DNA of 64,000 bases, taken from contig OZ020617.1 in the NCBI GenBank assembly GCA_963971575.1, forward strand, positions 23,380,740 to 23,444,739. The letters are read 5' to 3'. The translations under genes and the position numbers were made by a program. Positions 1-11,107 of this stretch are shown here, piece by piece (the first letter of the stretch is position 1; each line of letters starts with the position of its first letter). Under the pieces are notes generated by a model. The model was not told where the DNA came from. It saw only the letters and a list, made by a program, of their open reading frames with translations, and ran no database searches. This DNA is from Liopterus haemorrhoidalis (lineage: Eukaryota; Arthropoda; Insecta; Coleoptera; Dytiscidae).

Positions 1-920
1 TATTTATTTTTAATAGATAATCTTAATAAAGATTGTATACTAGATTACCTACTTATACGTATATAAAACACCTATCCAACAATTTATGGTAAAAATTTGA
101 TTAAGCACGACCCACATATAACGAATCATCGTTTACAAAATTCTATGAAATTGAAGCGGTAGTTCGTTCATTATATTTGCTTAGTTTCTAGATTATACCT
201 GATTATAACACAATATTGAAATATTTGTTCGGTTATCTATATTCTGCTTATTTGTATTTATTATCTCCTATTTGAATATTTATTCCCTATTTTATTTTTA
301 TTTAATAACTTCATTTATTTAATGCAGTGCTGTACACAAAATAGTTTAGGAGGTTCAAAAACGCTCAACAGATACTGGACAAATTAAATGAATATATATT
401 TTTTAAATACCATAAATAAAATTTGGGATACGATCTATTATTTATCACCAGTTTGTGAATATAATGAATAATGAACAAATTAGTTTATTTTATTATTTTA
501 ACGATTTGCATTTCTCTGTCACAAAAGTGACATAGTATATATGACATATGTTTCAATATAATTTGAATACTTTCTTTTAGATATTCTTGAAAATTTATAA
601 TACAATTTTGTTTACATTGTTAATTAAGTAGTATAATTCGCATGTAATCGGGCTCGAGTTTGCTCGATCACTCTAAGAGGTAGGATTCGACCCTCCCCAA
701 GATAAAATCCTGGTTGCACCACTGATATAGATAACCCGCATGACCAAAAATTAACAGCATGTAAGTACAGTCAGAATTTTTTTATAAAGAGAATAACGTC
801 ACCAAGGAATCAAATGCATACAGCCCAAAATCAGACTGCGTTTGGGGCCCTTCAAGTGATTAAGGCGCCACTGCGTTTAAATATTAGGTAACTATTTACT
901 CTGTATTTTAATTAAAATTA
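1..920. other. AT-rich DNA with two MITE end fragments
   Basis: No coding sequence is visible. Around 655-715 a GC-richer stretch ends in TTGCACCACTG, and at 840-873 another ends in GGCGCCACTG. Both resemble the right termini of the hAT MITEs found intact elsewhere in this window (which end CCGCCACTG). No matching left termini or target duplications were found, so these are probably truncated copies. Confidence 0.4.
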
Positions 921-1490
921 CGTTCAGAGCTCTTAAATTAGTCGACTGTAGACCATAGCTTGTGCACTGTTGATTGTCACTACAAGTTTGTCGTATGGTA
1001 AGGCGAGCAACCGTTCAGAGCGCCAAATTTAAAAGATTATGCATTGTCGATTGTAGACAGTTTTCCAAACTTTGTAGTTAGTGAGTTGTTTTAATGAGGC
1101 AGATATATAAACACATTGGCTATCTCAGTCTACATCGTACAGAACGTTTACATTGTATACCTTTACATAACCTAACAAAATGTCATCGAGCCGATTACAA
1201 CAAATCTCGCCCAAAATTACAAAGACGAACAGGAAATATGATCAATTTAGGTAATTAAGTTAGGTTTAGTTAGTAAAAATCTAGAACAGCAGAATGAGGA
1301 AATCGATAATAGATAATAAACATTTTACGAAGCCTCCTTAGTTGGTTTAAAGACACACAGATGTCGCACTATTCGTAACTAACTAATTTCCAGAGCTGTA
1401 AACGCTGCCTTGAATGTTAAAACTATCTATTAAACATATCCATAATGCACAGTGAACAGTCAACTAATTTAAAGAGCTCTGAACGCAACT
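921..1490. mobile_element. PIF/Harbinger-like MITE, copy 1
   Basis: A 570-bp element with inverted ends: CGTTCAGAGCTCTTAAATTA on the left and the complementary TTTAAAGAGCTCTGAACGCA near 1470-1487. It is flanked by TTA (918-920 and 1491-1493), the 3-bp target duplication typical of PIF/Harbinger. Two relatives occur in the window: 6423-8095 and, inverted, 21062-21635. No transposase is visible, so it is non-autonomous. Confidence 0.75.
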
Positions 1491-1900
1491 TTATTCCTAA
1501 TAAGTGCGTTTCATAAGTATTGTGTTTACATAATACTTGTGACGTCATTCTCTTTATAAAAAACACAACTGTACATCGTACTAGAAACTATTATTTATGA
1601 CGTAAATTGGTTGCCTCGGTAGAAGAACTATAACAATCATTATGTTTTAGAGTTAATAAGCAATTTTAAAAATCAGTCTGGCAATTAAGATAATTTTTAA
1701 CTATCGCCAGACATTCGACATATACAGTAAATAACATTGAACAGTAAACGAAAAAACTAGAAAGAAAAGAAAGTCAAAAATGTGTATGAAGTGTGCAATT
1801 ATAGTCATTTTACGGGTCAATGGATTTTTAGTCTTCCTTCGCAGGTTTTTTTTTACCATTCGGTTGCCTTTTATTTCCTTCCTGATTCTCAGCTTCGAGT

Positions 1901-2176
1901 CAGGGTGACCAGGTCTCAGGTTTTCGCCCGGAGTCTCAGGTTTTCGGACCAGAATCTCAAGTCTCCGGGTTTTGTTATAAAATCTCCGGTTTTGTAATTT
2001 GGAGGTGAAGACCTCTTTTTCTTTGCTCATCACTTGGATTTTGGAGGCGAGAACCTTTTTTTTTGCTCATCACTTAGAGTTTGGAGGTGAGGACCTTTTT
2101 TTTGCTCATCACTTGGACTATGAAATGTTCCTGTTTGTTTGTGGCTTCGTTATGGTTCCAGGTTTCTGGGTCACAC
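1901..2176. mobile_element. Probable hAT-type MITE carrying three hairpin cassettes
   Basis: It begins AGGGTGACCAGGTCTC, like the termini of the intact MITE at 29308-29758, and has several CTCCGGTTTT/CTCAGGTTTTC motifs. From 1999 to 2125 there are three tandem units of the form GGAGGTGAGGACC, poly(T), GCTCATCACTT. A degenerate right end may lie near 2165-2176 (CTGGGTCAC), but no convincing 8-bp target duplication was found. Related CTCCGGGTT-containing pieces occur at 21870-21970 and 50160-50260. Confidence 0.5.
1999..2125 (+). repeat. Hairpin cassette array (3 units, T orientation)
   Basis: Three units of about 40 bp. In each, the AGGTGAGGACC-like arm is followed by a T-rich loop and GCTCATCACTT, which is partly complementary to the first arm (about 9 of 11 positions counting G-U pairs). 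Confidence 0.7.
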
Positions 2177-2269
2177 ATGTGTAAGTGTGGGACATACTAT
2201 TATTTGATATAATTTCATCTTGATGATTGAGAGGACTTTTTTTAGAAGAAAGGGTCGCGTGGGAATTAT

Positions 2270-2450
2270 AACTAAACACGAGAGTCGTGGCGTACAAAAA
2301 TTTGGATGCGCGTTGGACTAACAGAAAAGTAGTAGTGCGGGTTCATTTAGTTTCGCATTTTGTGTCTTTCGCTTTCTCTCTCTACACAGACCTTCTCCCA
2401 TCCTCCACAGGTCTCTGGTTGAAGTATAGAATAAATTTGTCTGTTTTTGT
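2270..2450 (+). repeat. Dispersed repeat, inverted partner at 42330-42480
   Basis: This stretch (CGTACAAAAATTTGGATGCG ... TTTCGCTTTCTCTCTCTACA ... CTTCTCCCATCC) recurs as its reverse complement near 42330-42480 inside the DCTN6 intron. A 90-codon open frame runs through it but has no recognisable domain. Its repeat status suggests it is part of an unclassified transposon. Confidence 0.55.
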
Positions 2451-2559
2451 TTCCTTATTGATTATGATTTATCTGTGCAGCATGGTACTCATATATTTGA
2501 GGACAGTGGGGAAAGAGGTGTTCGAGCGGTACCCTCGCAACAGATCGAAATTATCGTAG

Positions 2560-3020
2560 AAGCAGTATTGCCACATGATAAAAACGGAAATATCGTACTA
2601 ACATTCAAAATTACCGTATTTTGAAGAAAGTTGCCGTACATATTTAAAAAAATAAATAAATAAATAAAACACCACAGAAAATAATTATTTGTTATTTTAT
2701 TTTAAATTTACAAAAGGTACTAATCATAAACTATTATATCACAACCAATATCTTATTCTGTACTATACAAATTATTTGACGTAATTTTGACATTTCTTTA
2801 GACGGTGTAAAATTTACACTGTCTCCATTTTGGCCAACACATCTTTTGCTTAGGCGGCAAACATTTATTTGTTTCACGACCGCTTTTTATTAATATTATT
2901 GACGTTGCTAAATATGTGTTCACAACTATCGTTAGATGTGGAAAAGACAAAACATTTAAAACAATAAATGCCAAATTTTCAAATACTTTAATATTTACAC
3001 TGTTTTTAAAACGAAAAATT
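2560..3020. other. AT-rich spacer, no feature seen
   Basis: Contains an (AAAT)n-like run near 2648-2668. No open frame or terminal repeat is recognisable. Confidence 0.4.
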
Positions 3021-3651
3021 TCATTTCTTTCTACTTTTTTCCGCCACTGTGTCTTTGTTGAATGAAGGTCCTGAGGTCCATCCTGATCCTGTGTCTTTTA
3101 AAACTTCTTCTCGCGTTCCTCCTCTGGGTCGGACTTCATCACAATTGTGGAGTAGGTGCGCGATGGTTTCCCTTTCTCTCCGACACATCCTGCATACTCT
3201 TTCTTCATCTTCTCTCCAGAATTGGTTGTCTCTCTCCTCGTTTCCACATCTAAATCTTGCTACCGTCCGTTTCTTATATCTGTTTCCTTTTTCCATTACG
3301 TACTTCGGTATTTGCTTAGTCCAAATTTTGGCATACATATTGTTGTATCTGGATTCTTTAATTCTTTCCAGTCTTTCTTGGCCTTGTATATCTTTCATTC
3401 TCTGTACTACTTCGTCAGTGACGCTTTGTTGTCTAGCTCTCTTCCATCCTACTTCGTTTAGCGAAATACTGCAATATTGGTACCTGCTTTTTCCGATCTT
3501 TTTTTTTAAATACCATAACCTTCGACTTCCTTGGATGTAATCTTAGTTTTTTTCTATCCAGATATTTTTTAAATGTTTTCAGAAGCGATTTCATTTTGTC
3601 TTCTTTCCTTGCCACTATGACTATATCGTCCGCGTAGGCCATTGTACTCAT
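3021..3651 (-). pseudogene. LINE ORF2 relic: RT YADD motif joined to C-terminal zinc-finger region
   Basis: On the minus strand, 3651-3433 encodes a reverse transcriptase segment with the catalytic YADD box at residues 6-9 of the open frame, followed by a Lys-rich helix and KSKVMVF, typical of the palm. The adjoining frame 3398-3021 encodes the C-terminal part of such proteins: KESRYNNMYAKI, then a Cys-His knuckle CRMCRRERETIAHLLHNC. In related insect LINEs these regions are separated by roughly 250 residues, so the element carries an internal deletion and is truncated at its 5' end. The plus-strand open frames over it are antisense shadows. Other minus-strand copies lie at 18528-18855, 22867-23935 and 51292-51990. 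Confidence 0.75.
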
Positions 3652-3659
3652 ACACTCTA

Positions 3660-4026
3660 GTTATAATCGTCATTTATTCTAAATTATTTGTTCCGTGCCG
3701 GTCTTGAAATTTTTCATCAATTTTGACAATAGTGATACGAAAAGTATGAGAAAGTACATTTTGTGGACGAAATATTTAATTGAGTATGGATGGGCTTATT
3801 AAAATTCTATCTTTATTAATTTATTAAAGAAACATATAAAATTCTACGCATGTTTTATAAAAATGATGGAATAAATCGGGTCGATTTTCAGTTCAAGTTT
3901 TAGAGAGATAATTTCTGGCCCACGCTCTTCAAGTGTCCCCCGATTCTTTTAAGTGTCCTGGAGAGATTTTCTATTTCCCGTTTCACAAACGATAATTTAC
4001 TGAATTATAATGTATTTTTAGTCGAT
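3660..4026. other. No gene seen
   Basis: AT-rich sequence; a GC-richer patch at 3915-3965 (CCCACGCTCTTCAAGTGTCC) may be a transposon fragment. Nothing classifiable. Confidence 0.3.
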
Positions 4027-4199
4027 TTCATTGGCTTAATCGGAACTAGATTTTCAAATCAAGTAATTTTTAACGATTGATTGAAGCTTTTGATCATTTT
4101 GTTTAGCAAAAACCTACTTCAATAGTTAAATAGTTAGCTAGTGACAACTTAAAAAAATTAAAATTCCATTTAGTCCACTTAAACGTTTGAAATAGCCTA
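4027..4199. mobile_element. Short Tc1/mariner-type MITE (CAGGCTATT family)
   Basis: Contains CGGAACTAGATTTTCAAATC on the left and ACTTAAACGTTTGAAATAGC on the right. The same arrangement recurs at 11346-11517, 38637-38804 and, partial, from 61629. The longer relatives at 35064-35470 and 35574-35981 are flanked by TA, which places the family with TA-inserting transposons. Confidence 0.6.
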
Positions 4200-4508
4200 T
4201 TCTTATTTTATTGTACGAAAACACAATAAGTTGAGATATATTTTGGGGTCTCAAAGGAATACTTGCACCCGGGCTTCTATATGGAAACAGACGCGCACCC
4301 ATAATTTTCGGGCGGGGCTCATATAATTACATTTTTAATATATTTGGTTTCGTTTTCTGTACTATGTATTAAAGTTTTATGGTTAAATTCATATGAACCA
4401 GTTGAATGACAAGTTTTAGTAATACTAAAACAAATTACTTCCAGGGCTGTGGGCGTAAAATCAGCAGAGGGTATACTGTACATGTACCGTAAAATACAGA
4501 GTTTAGAC

Positions 4509-5436
4509 CAGGGGTACTCAACCTTTTCATACCTACCGCCCACTTTAGCATCTCTATTAGTAGAAAAATGTTCATACCGCCCACTTGTTGTATAATAATA
4601 ATAACTTACCAAATACTTTCGCAAAATTTAGCTGCAAAAATCTTTATAAAACAAATTACTGCACCATCTCTTATTATTATATATATATCTAAAAGCCTTC
4701 TACCATATATGGTGTATCTCTTATTATTAAACACAATAAATATACATGCACCAAAACCTGGCAACGTTGGATGTCACAAAGTACCCTGTGCAACACAGTA
4801 CCCATACTTCCCTTACCCGTAATTTTTGAGTAGAGGTTTAATGAAAACATGTAGTTAAATTTATCTTTTTATTTATACTTTGTATACATAGAAGTATGAA
4901 GTATATTGAAATTACATTTAGTTAATTAAATTATTAATAAGATCCTTGAGGCTGATGCTGCGAAACTAAATATTGGATATCTGGTTCAATTTTTGTAAGG
5001 AACAAACAAAGGTCTCCTCTTTCGGAAATATTCAGACGGTTTCTTTCTTTGGTCATAATATGATTAACAGCACTAAAGCCTGATTCTACAAGATATGAGG
5101 TAGATAAAGGTATCAATAAATTGAATATCATTTTCCACATATTTGGATATAAGACCGGCTTTTTTTATTTTGCCATAGGTTTTCATATCCACCACTATCG
5201 AAATTATGTTTACTTTTTTCATCATATTTAATTTCTAACAGTTCCTCTTGGCAAGTTGTATCAGCCTCCTTTAAACTAAAAATTTCCATTTTAATGTTTT
5301 TAAAACGTCAATTAAATTTAAAATAAAACGGAAAGACAAAACCCCTGGACAAAACCCTTGGACAAAACCCCTACCGCCCACCAAAAAATTCCTACCGCCC
5401 ACTAGTGGGCGGTAGGGACCAGGTTGACTACCACTG
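4509..5436. mobile_element. Internally deleted hAT transposon with 8-bp target duplication
   Basis: Inverted ends CAGGGGTACTCAACC (left) and GGTTGACTACCACTG (right), with further inverted similarity in the adjacent CTACCGCCCACT motifs. The element is flanked by an exact 8-bp direct repeat GTTTAGAC (4501-4508 and 5437-5444), the hallmark of hAT transposition. The minus strand inside still encodes the C-terminus of a hAT transposase. Confidence 0.9.
4934..5296 (-). pseudogene. hAT (ZBED/Buster-like) transposase C-terminal dimerisation domain, frameshifted
   Basis: The minus-strand frame 5140-4934 contains STSYLVESGFSAVNHIMTKE followed by RNRLNISERGDL, the hallmark of the hAT C-terminal dimerisation region in ZBED5/Buster-like transposases, ending with a stop at 4934. 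Upstream (5296-5141) a different frame encodes an acidic Leu-rich stretch and YENLWQNKKS, which would precede it in such proteins; the two are separated by a frameshift near 5140. The N-terminal BED finger and most of the catalytic domain are missing. It lies wholly inside the hAT element at 4509-5436. Confidence 0.75.
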
Positions 5437-5444
5437 GTTTAGAC

Positions 5445-6422
5445 GGTCTTATATAATCTCGTTTAATAATTCGAAATATTAAAAAGCACAGGGTATACCA
5501 TATTCTTATAAAACAAAGCAGACGGTATACGCAATATACCGCCGTATATCCTCCACTACAGATTACTTCGCACAACCTTATTCAAGTGCAAAAGTTGTTA
5601 TCTGAACCCTATAATATCGTTCATTTTACTATCGTTCAATTAGTCATAATAAACAAACTTAAAATAGAATTAAGTACTGTTTTTATTGGTGCTTGATAAT
5701 ATCTTTCAACAATTACGCACTATAATTTTAGAAATCTTGTATTACCTTTACGATACATTGCTAAATGTGTTAGTCAAGATCCGCTACCGTCCGTACCGGT
5801 ATAGGAAAATGTATCGATTCACTGTTATAAAAAACTTAAAAACAGTACAATAATAATTTCAGTACCGAATACATATACATTTTTAACTAATATAGTACCT
5901 CCATAGAAAATTAGCTAGGATTTTTGGAAAATAAAAGGACGATATCGGTAAGAAACTCTTATGCAAGAAGAGAAACAGTGGTAAAAACTGTTTATGAACA
6001 GTTTTATTTGCTGGCAGTTCATATTTCTTCGTCTCATTTAAAAAAATAAGGTTAGTAAACTTTATTGTGATAAAGTTTTCTTTCTTTTGTCACTGTTTTT
6101 GGTATTGGTTTCGTTCTCGTTCATATTCCCTATTTTTCATTTTTTTGAAATAGTAATTTAATAAATAAAAATAGGACTTGGAATTATTTATAAATATCTA
6201 TAAAGGCCCCTTTAATATATCAAATCACTAGGATTTATATGATTGAAAAACAAAACAAAAATTATGTAAACGAATTTTTAATAAAAAGTATGGAAATTAT
6301 TGCATTTTCTAGCTTTAGTCGAGGGAGAGCTAACGGCTGCCGATATCGGACCGGTAATGTGGCACTATCTTTGTGTAGTAAAAATTACAGTAGCTTGCGG
6401 TAAGTTTCAGTTGGAAATGTTA
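5445..6422. other. AT-rich region, no feature recognised
   Basis: No open frame with family resemblance and no terminal repeat with a target duplication could be supported here. Confidence 0.3.
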
Positions 6423-6646
6423 AGATGGGTTCACAGCTTTTAAATTAGTCGAATATATGCAACGAATTGTGAAAAAATACTGTCGTACGAATTTCAACAA
6501 ATTTAGGAAATCGTGAAACGAAAAAGAATTGCTGTAATTGCGGTTATAATTTTGTTATTAAAATTTAGGAAGCTATTACGATTAGAGACGGGAATTTCGG
6601 CTCAGTTTTCGGAACCGGATTAGTGGAGGTCGTTCAGTTTGCTGAG

Positions 6647-6712
6647 CCGGCTCATTGATCAGGCTCAGTGATCCGGCTCAGTGATCCGGCTCAGTGATCC
6701 GGCTCAGTGATC
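6647..6712 (+). repeat. 13-bp tandem repeat (CCGGCTCAGTGAT)n
   Basis: About five consecutive units, the first two diverged (CGGCTCATTGAT, CAGGCTCAGTGAT) and the rest identical. The motif echoes TTTCGGCTCAG at the hAT left end, suggesting local expansion of terminal sequence. Confidence 0.9.
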
Positions 6713-6732
6713 CAGATAAGTAAACGTGTCCC

Positions 6733-7047
6733 CAGAGGCGGATCTACATACGGGCTAATAGGGCCTAAGCCCTGGGCCCCGGATCCGCAAGGGGCCCCCA
6801 ACCTCTCGGGCAGATGCCTTCTCATTTGCTCTTCACTTACATTTGGTAGGTGAGGACCTATTTTTTGCTCTTTACTTAGATTTGGGAGGTGAGGACCTTT
6901 TTTTTGCTCTTCACTTAGATTTGGGAGGTGAGGAACTTATTTTTTTGGCTCTTCACTTATAAAAATATTCAACATAAGTGAAGAGCATGTGTAGGGCCCC
7001 TTGGCATTTTTAAGTCCCTGGCCCCCAAAAAGCTATATCCGCCACTG
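6733..7047. mobile_element. hAT MITE with three hairpin cassettes
   Basis: Termini CAGAGGCGGATCTA and TATATCCGCCACTG, flanked by an exact 8-bp repeat CGTGTCCC (6725-6732 and 7048-7055). The interior has GGGCCCC-rich subterminal blocks and, from about 6830 to 6960, three tandem cassettes of GGGAGGTGAGGACC, T-run, GCTCTTCACTT. It is the innermost of three nested elements. Confidence 0.92.
6830..6960 (+). repeat. Hairpin cassette array (3 units, T orientation)
   Basis: Units are close to the consensus. As RNA from the + strand, AGGUGAGGACC pairs with GCUCUUCACUU at 10 of 11 positions, two of them G-U, around a U-rich loop. Confidence 0.85.
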
Positions 7048-7336
7048 CGTGTCCCAGAGAAACAGGTCGGTCAGTTGTCAGTTCTCCCATCGTTCAATAC
7101 GGTTTGCAATATGTAGGTAGAACTTCGCTCAGCCGGCTCTTGCATTATATAATTTCTCTATCAATATACATATCTTTTATCTATGCATTATATGAACAGA
7201 CGGCGGAAAGCGGAATTGTGTGGTCGAGTGGACTAAAAGCGATAGAAACATCCGAGTATTTGCCGCTTTATTACCTTTATTCTTGTTAATATTCTTAGTA
7301 TGAATTCAAGACGTAAATTATGACTTATTGACAAAT

Positions 7337-7339
<3 letters not shown>

Positions 7340-7424
<85 letters not shown>
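7340..7424 (+). repeat. (CT)n microsatellite
   Basis: An uninterrupted CT dinucleotide run of about 85 bp, inside the hAT element at 6583-7886. Confidence 0.98.
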
Positions 7425-7428
<4 letters not shown>

Positions 7429-8199
7429 ATAAAGAAATATTGAAGTTAAATAAATAAAAATCTATAGAAGTGAATTATCTAACATTTTTTCCGGGTTAAT
7501 AGTAACCAAACAATTCACTTTATTTTAAATTAAGTTTATGGCGATGATTATTGCCCTTATAAATCGGTCATCTGGGATTTGGGCAATATTTTTAATATTT
7601 TTATATAGTATGGTTGTAAGAAAGTACAGATTAAGCCTATTAGTTTCAAGTAGACTGCCCTACAAATTGATGACAAAATACAGTTTATGGTAATACATTA
7701 CAAGCCGAGTTCTCGCGAAGTGCAACATGACATCGATCCAAATCTCCTTCGGATCCAGATCACTTCGGTCACTGCTCACAATCGCCCAATCAATCGTATC
7801 CTTGAAACCTGAAACTATGCAGTGGGCCGTGAGCCGGCTCATTTCAATTTGGTGAACCATGTCACTTCGGTCAGTGTACATCTCTAATTACGATCGCAGT
7901 CATGGCAAGTTCGTAAAAAGTCACAAATGTTTTTATTCCATCGTAGTTGGTTTGAAAAAACATAGATGTCACAACATTCATTACGCATTAATTTTCATAG
8001 CTGTACACGCTTTCGTTAAACGTTAAAACTATCTACTAATTTTAATCACAATGCATAGTCTATAGTTAACTAATTTTAGAGTTGTGAACGCAGCTTTACT
8101 GAAATTATGAACAACCTAAATTAGATTTTATTACGATATCCCTTTATCAACATTTTTTATTGGTGCGCAGAAGTTTTCTTTCAGTTGGGGGGGATATCC

Positions 8200-8230
8200 A
8201 AATGCCCCCTTAGCTACGCCACTGATTGGT
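8200..8230. mobile_element. MITE right-end fragment
   Basis: CCCCCTTAGCTACGCCACTG resembles the right termini of the hAT MITEs. No left end or duplication was identified. Confidence 0.35.
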
Positions 8231-8637
8231 AAAAATTACAATACTTTAAGTCGAGAAAATCCATTTCAACAGATTAGTGTGAATTTTGTATTTTAAAATA
8301 AGCATGGCCAAAAAAAGACCCGCGGGCCAAATCCAATCCGTAAGATCTATTTTTTTTTTTTTTTTTGACATATATACGTAGGCAGGCAATCACACTTAAC
8401 AGTTCATGTTTCGCTTAATCTAGCCAATCAGAGCCAAGCTTTGAGTTTACACGGAAAGTATTATTAATTTTTAATAAATATATCTTTTTTCAACAAAAAA
8501 AAATATTAAATAATAATAATTATAATAATAATAAGTGTATTTATCGTTTTATTTAACTGTATTATTTTTCATTTTTTTTTTTTTTTTGCCTTTATTCTCG
8601 CAATGGTTTTTATCAGACAAAATATGACCCGCGTATA

Positions 8638-8900
8638 ATCCATTCAGTTGTTTCCTCACCTGAGTAGGCCATGTTAGGGAGGCATTTTTGTTGATAGCCA
8701 CGAAATTTAACTAGACATTTGAAAATAAAATGTATAAAAAATAGAATAATTCTAAAATATTATTCATGTAGCATTGTATAAGAAATATTTATTCATCAAC
8801 ACTGGCAATATATATTGTTCATGTAATTTTTTTAAGAACAAATAATAAAAAAATAAAAAAAATCATGGCCTACTCAGATGAGAAAACATCATGAATGGAT
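8638..8900. mobile_element. TA-inserting MITE with 30-40 bp inverted ends
   Basis: Left ATCCATTCAGTTGTTTCCTC continuing to GTAGGCCATG, and right CATGGCCTACTCAGATGAGA continuing to ATGAATGGAT, are near-perfect inverted repeats. TA flanks both sides (8636-8637 and 8901-8902). It is 263 bp with no coding content. Confidence 0.75.
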
Positions 8901-9329
8901 TACAGGTAATTTACAGATTACAGGAAACAGTTAATGTTGAGTTGACCTGATATATATAGGGATTTCCAAAGATGAAAACACCTTTATGCAATTTCCTGCT
9001 CCCCTATCGGTGTTACAGAAAAAGTGTGAACACAAAAACTATATAGAATTTTATTGTGAACCTAACAGTTCAAAAATTATGTTTGATTTCTAATTTACAA
9101 TAGATATTTTGATTTTAATATTAATGTTATATAAAATACACATACATATACGAAGGTTGCCTTTTATATTTCGGGATTGCGCTAAACTAGTGCTGTCATC
9201 TGGCAACTGACGCTTCTATCGTAAATTTTGACATTTTTGACGGTATAAGTACTCAGAACGTTTTGACGTACGAGCGCTATTTGTGTTGTTTGCAGTAACT
9301 TGAAAAAATTCATCTCAGCTAAAAACGGA

Positions 9330-10572
9330 ATTAAATCGTGAACATTTTCGAGCAATTATTTTTTACAATTTTCGACGTAGATTAACCCAAGAACAGTGCT
9401 TCGATGAACTTAATTCAACTTTTGGCGATGAATCACCATCAAGGACTACTGTTTATCGATGGTTTGCCGACTTCAATCGTGGGCGTAGTTCGCTTAACGC
9501 TACGTACAACCCCCAGATATTATTAGTTTCTTATACAAAACTAACAAACTGAAATAAAATTAGTAACAATCTATACATCAAATTTTGCACAGAATTTTTA
9601 TCTATCTAATAGGATATGTTTGATTGTAGAAAAAAATTATTGTAAAAATGTTATTGCTCAATAACTTAATAATAGGTATCACACAACAATGTTCTGTAAT
9701 TTTTTAAATATATTTGTGGCTTTCAAATAATTTTTATATTTATATAGTTTTGTGTAGAAATGTTCAAATAATACGTCAACATTTTTTTCGCCATGATTGT
9801 TTATATTTTAGAGCCTTCGTCGAAAAATATTATACTTGATGATAATGAAATGCCACTTGGTACAAGTATTCTTTACATAAAGTAAATCATTTTTATCCGC
9901 AGCACCTATATTAAGAACCGCGGCAGATTCGAGATGGCAAAATTAGATTATCAAGTACAGTAACTTGTAATATATTGAATAAAAATAATTATCACAATAG
10001 AACAAATTATCTCCAAACATATTTGTAGAATGGAGCTTTAGCTACAATTTGCCGCATGGTACACAAATATGCGTCGAATGGTTTACAAGATGGCGTTTAT
10101 AACGCAATTTGTTTATTTACAATTACATGACAGTTCTTTTTACAATTAAAAATATCCTATTAGATAGACAAAAATTCGCTGAAAATTTTGATATATAGAT
10201 TGTTACTAATTTTATTTCAGGTTGTTAGTCTTGTATAAGAAACTGTACGGTTGTGCGCACCCTTCAGGACGAATTTTGTGAAGATCATCCAAAATCGGTT
10301 GTTGTTCCGGAAAACATTGATGCTGTGCGTGAACTGATATTGCAAGAATGTCATGTGACTTATCGTGAAATTGAGGTATCCTTGGGCATTAGTGGGACCA
10401 GCATACATTCACTATTGCATGAATATTTGGCCGTCAAAAAGATTAGATTTGGACCCCACATAATTTAACAATCGCAGTGGAAAAAGCCTCAATGGGAGTG
10501 GGAAAAGTGTTTCGAACATTGGTTTAAACGCATCAATATTGATCTTCATGGAGAATATTTTGAAAAACAATA
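9330..10572 (+). pseudogene. mariner transposase remnant (HTH region and C-terminus)
   Basis: Three pieces are readable. 9333-9497 encodes an N-terminal region with FRRRLTQEQCFDELNSTFGD and VYRWFADFNRGRSSL. After the MITE, 10259-10465 continues with LQDEFCEDHPKSVVVPEN and VTYREIEVSLGISGTSIH, the second helix-turn-helix of mariner transposases. From about 10485 the frame shifts to EKCFEHWFKRINIDLHGEYF and a stop at 10570-10572, the normal mariner C-terminus. The DD34D catalytic domain is absent, so the gene is dead. Confidence 0.85.
9497..10256. mobile_element. MITE inserted in the mariner gene (copy 1)
   Basis: The outer parts are long inverted repeats: left GTTTCTTATACAAAACTAAC then TGAAATAAAATTAGTAACAA, and right the complement of both (10170-10245). 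A second copy lies at about 15555-15965. The outermost bases differ between ends (AACGCTACGTACAACCCCCA versus GTGCGCACAACCGTA), and the exact borders and target duplication (possibly CTT) are uncertain. Confidence 0.7.
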
Positions 10573-10639
10573 AAGCCACTTTAGTTGATAAATAATTGTT
10601 TTTGATCGCAAATCCCGAAATATAAAAGGCAACTCTCGT

Positions 10640-11100
10640 AATAATGATCCCCATAATTTTGATTCATAGTTTTTACGATTTAGTAAATATATCGTATTTA
10701 GCCACGGTTCAGTATTTAGCTTGAAATTCTGCACAAATTTTCAAACGTCATGTTTTTATTATATAAAAGAAAAAACTAACGATCACATCATGGCGCAATA
10801 TTAATGCATATTTATATGAAACCCAAATAGAACAAACAGATCTATGTATCTGGAAAAATATATATTTTTTTAAATTTCATGTCGAGAAAAAATTGTTGAT
10901 TTTATAGTTATGCACATTGATGTGAATTAATTTTTTTTTATCAATTATTTTTTCAAAAATGTTTAATTTTGAAAAAGATGTATTTTTTATTTAATGTGAT
11001 TAAAATGGTATTAAATGATTGCTCTTAGTATTTAAATTAATTTTAATAAAAATTATTTTGACGCAATTACACTAAAAATTGTGCCCAATTTTTCTTGTCA
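10640..11100. other. AT-rich DNA, no feature seen
   Basis: Only short AT-rich open frames; no repeat ends recognised. Confidence 0.3.
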
Positions 11101-11107
11101 TTTACTA

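Larger units (their letters stand above)
6583..7886. mobile_element. hAT-type element nested in the Harbinger MITE
   Basis: Ends TAGAGACGGGAATTTCGG and ATGTACACT-related TACATCTCTA, with an exact 8-bp flanking duplication ATTACGAT (6575-6582 and 7887-7894). The interior holds a 13-bp tandem repeat, another hAT MITE (6733-7047) and a long (CT)n tract. No transposase is recognisable; the minus-strand open frame 7881-7660 matches nothing I know. Confidence 0.8.
6423..8095. mobile_element. PIF/Harbinger-like MITE, copy 2, with nested insertions
   Basis: Left end AGATGGGTTCACAGCTTTTA and right end AGTTGTGAACGCAGCT, flanked by TTA (6420-6422 and 8096-8098). This is the same family as 921-1490 and 21062-21635, but it is 1.67 kb rather than about 0.57 kb because a hAT element (6583-7886) has inserted in it. 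Confidence 0.75.
9151..10638. mobile_element. mariner element, internally deleted and split by a MITE
   Basis: Inverted ends of about 32 bp beginning CGAAGGTTGCCTTTTATATT and ending with the complement of CGAGAGTTGCCTTTTATATT, with TA on both sides (9149-9150 and 10639-10640). Coding remains on the + strand match the N-terminal helix-turn-helix part of an insect mariner transposase, then the last 30 or so residues; the catalytic middle is deleted. A MITE of about 755 bp interrupts the coding part at about 9497-10256. Confidence 0.85.

Noticed and set aside
3049..3540. 163-codon plus-strand open frame
   Set aside because: Antisense of the LINE relic with the YADD motif on the minus strand.
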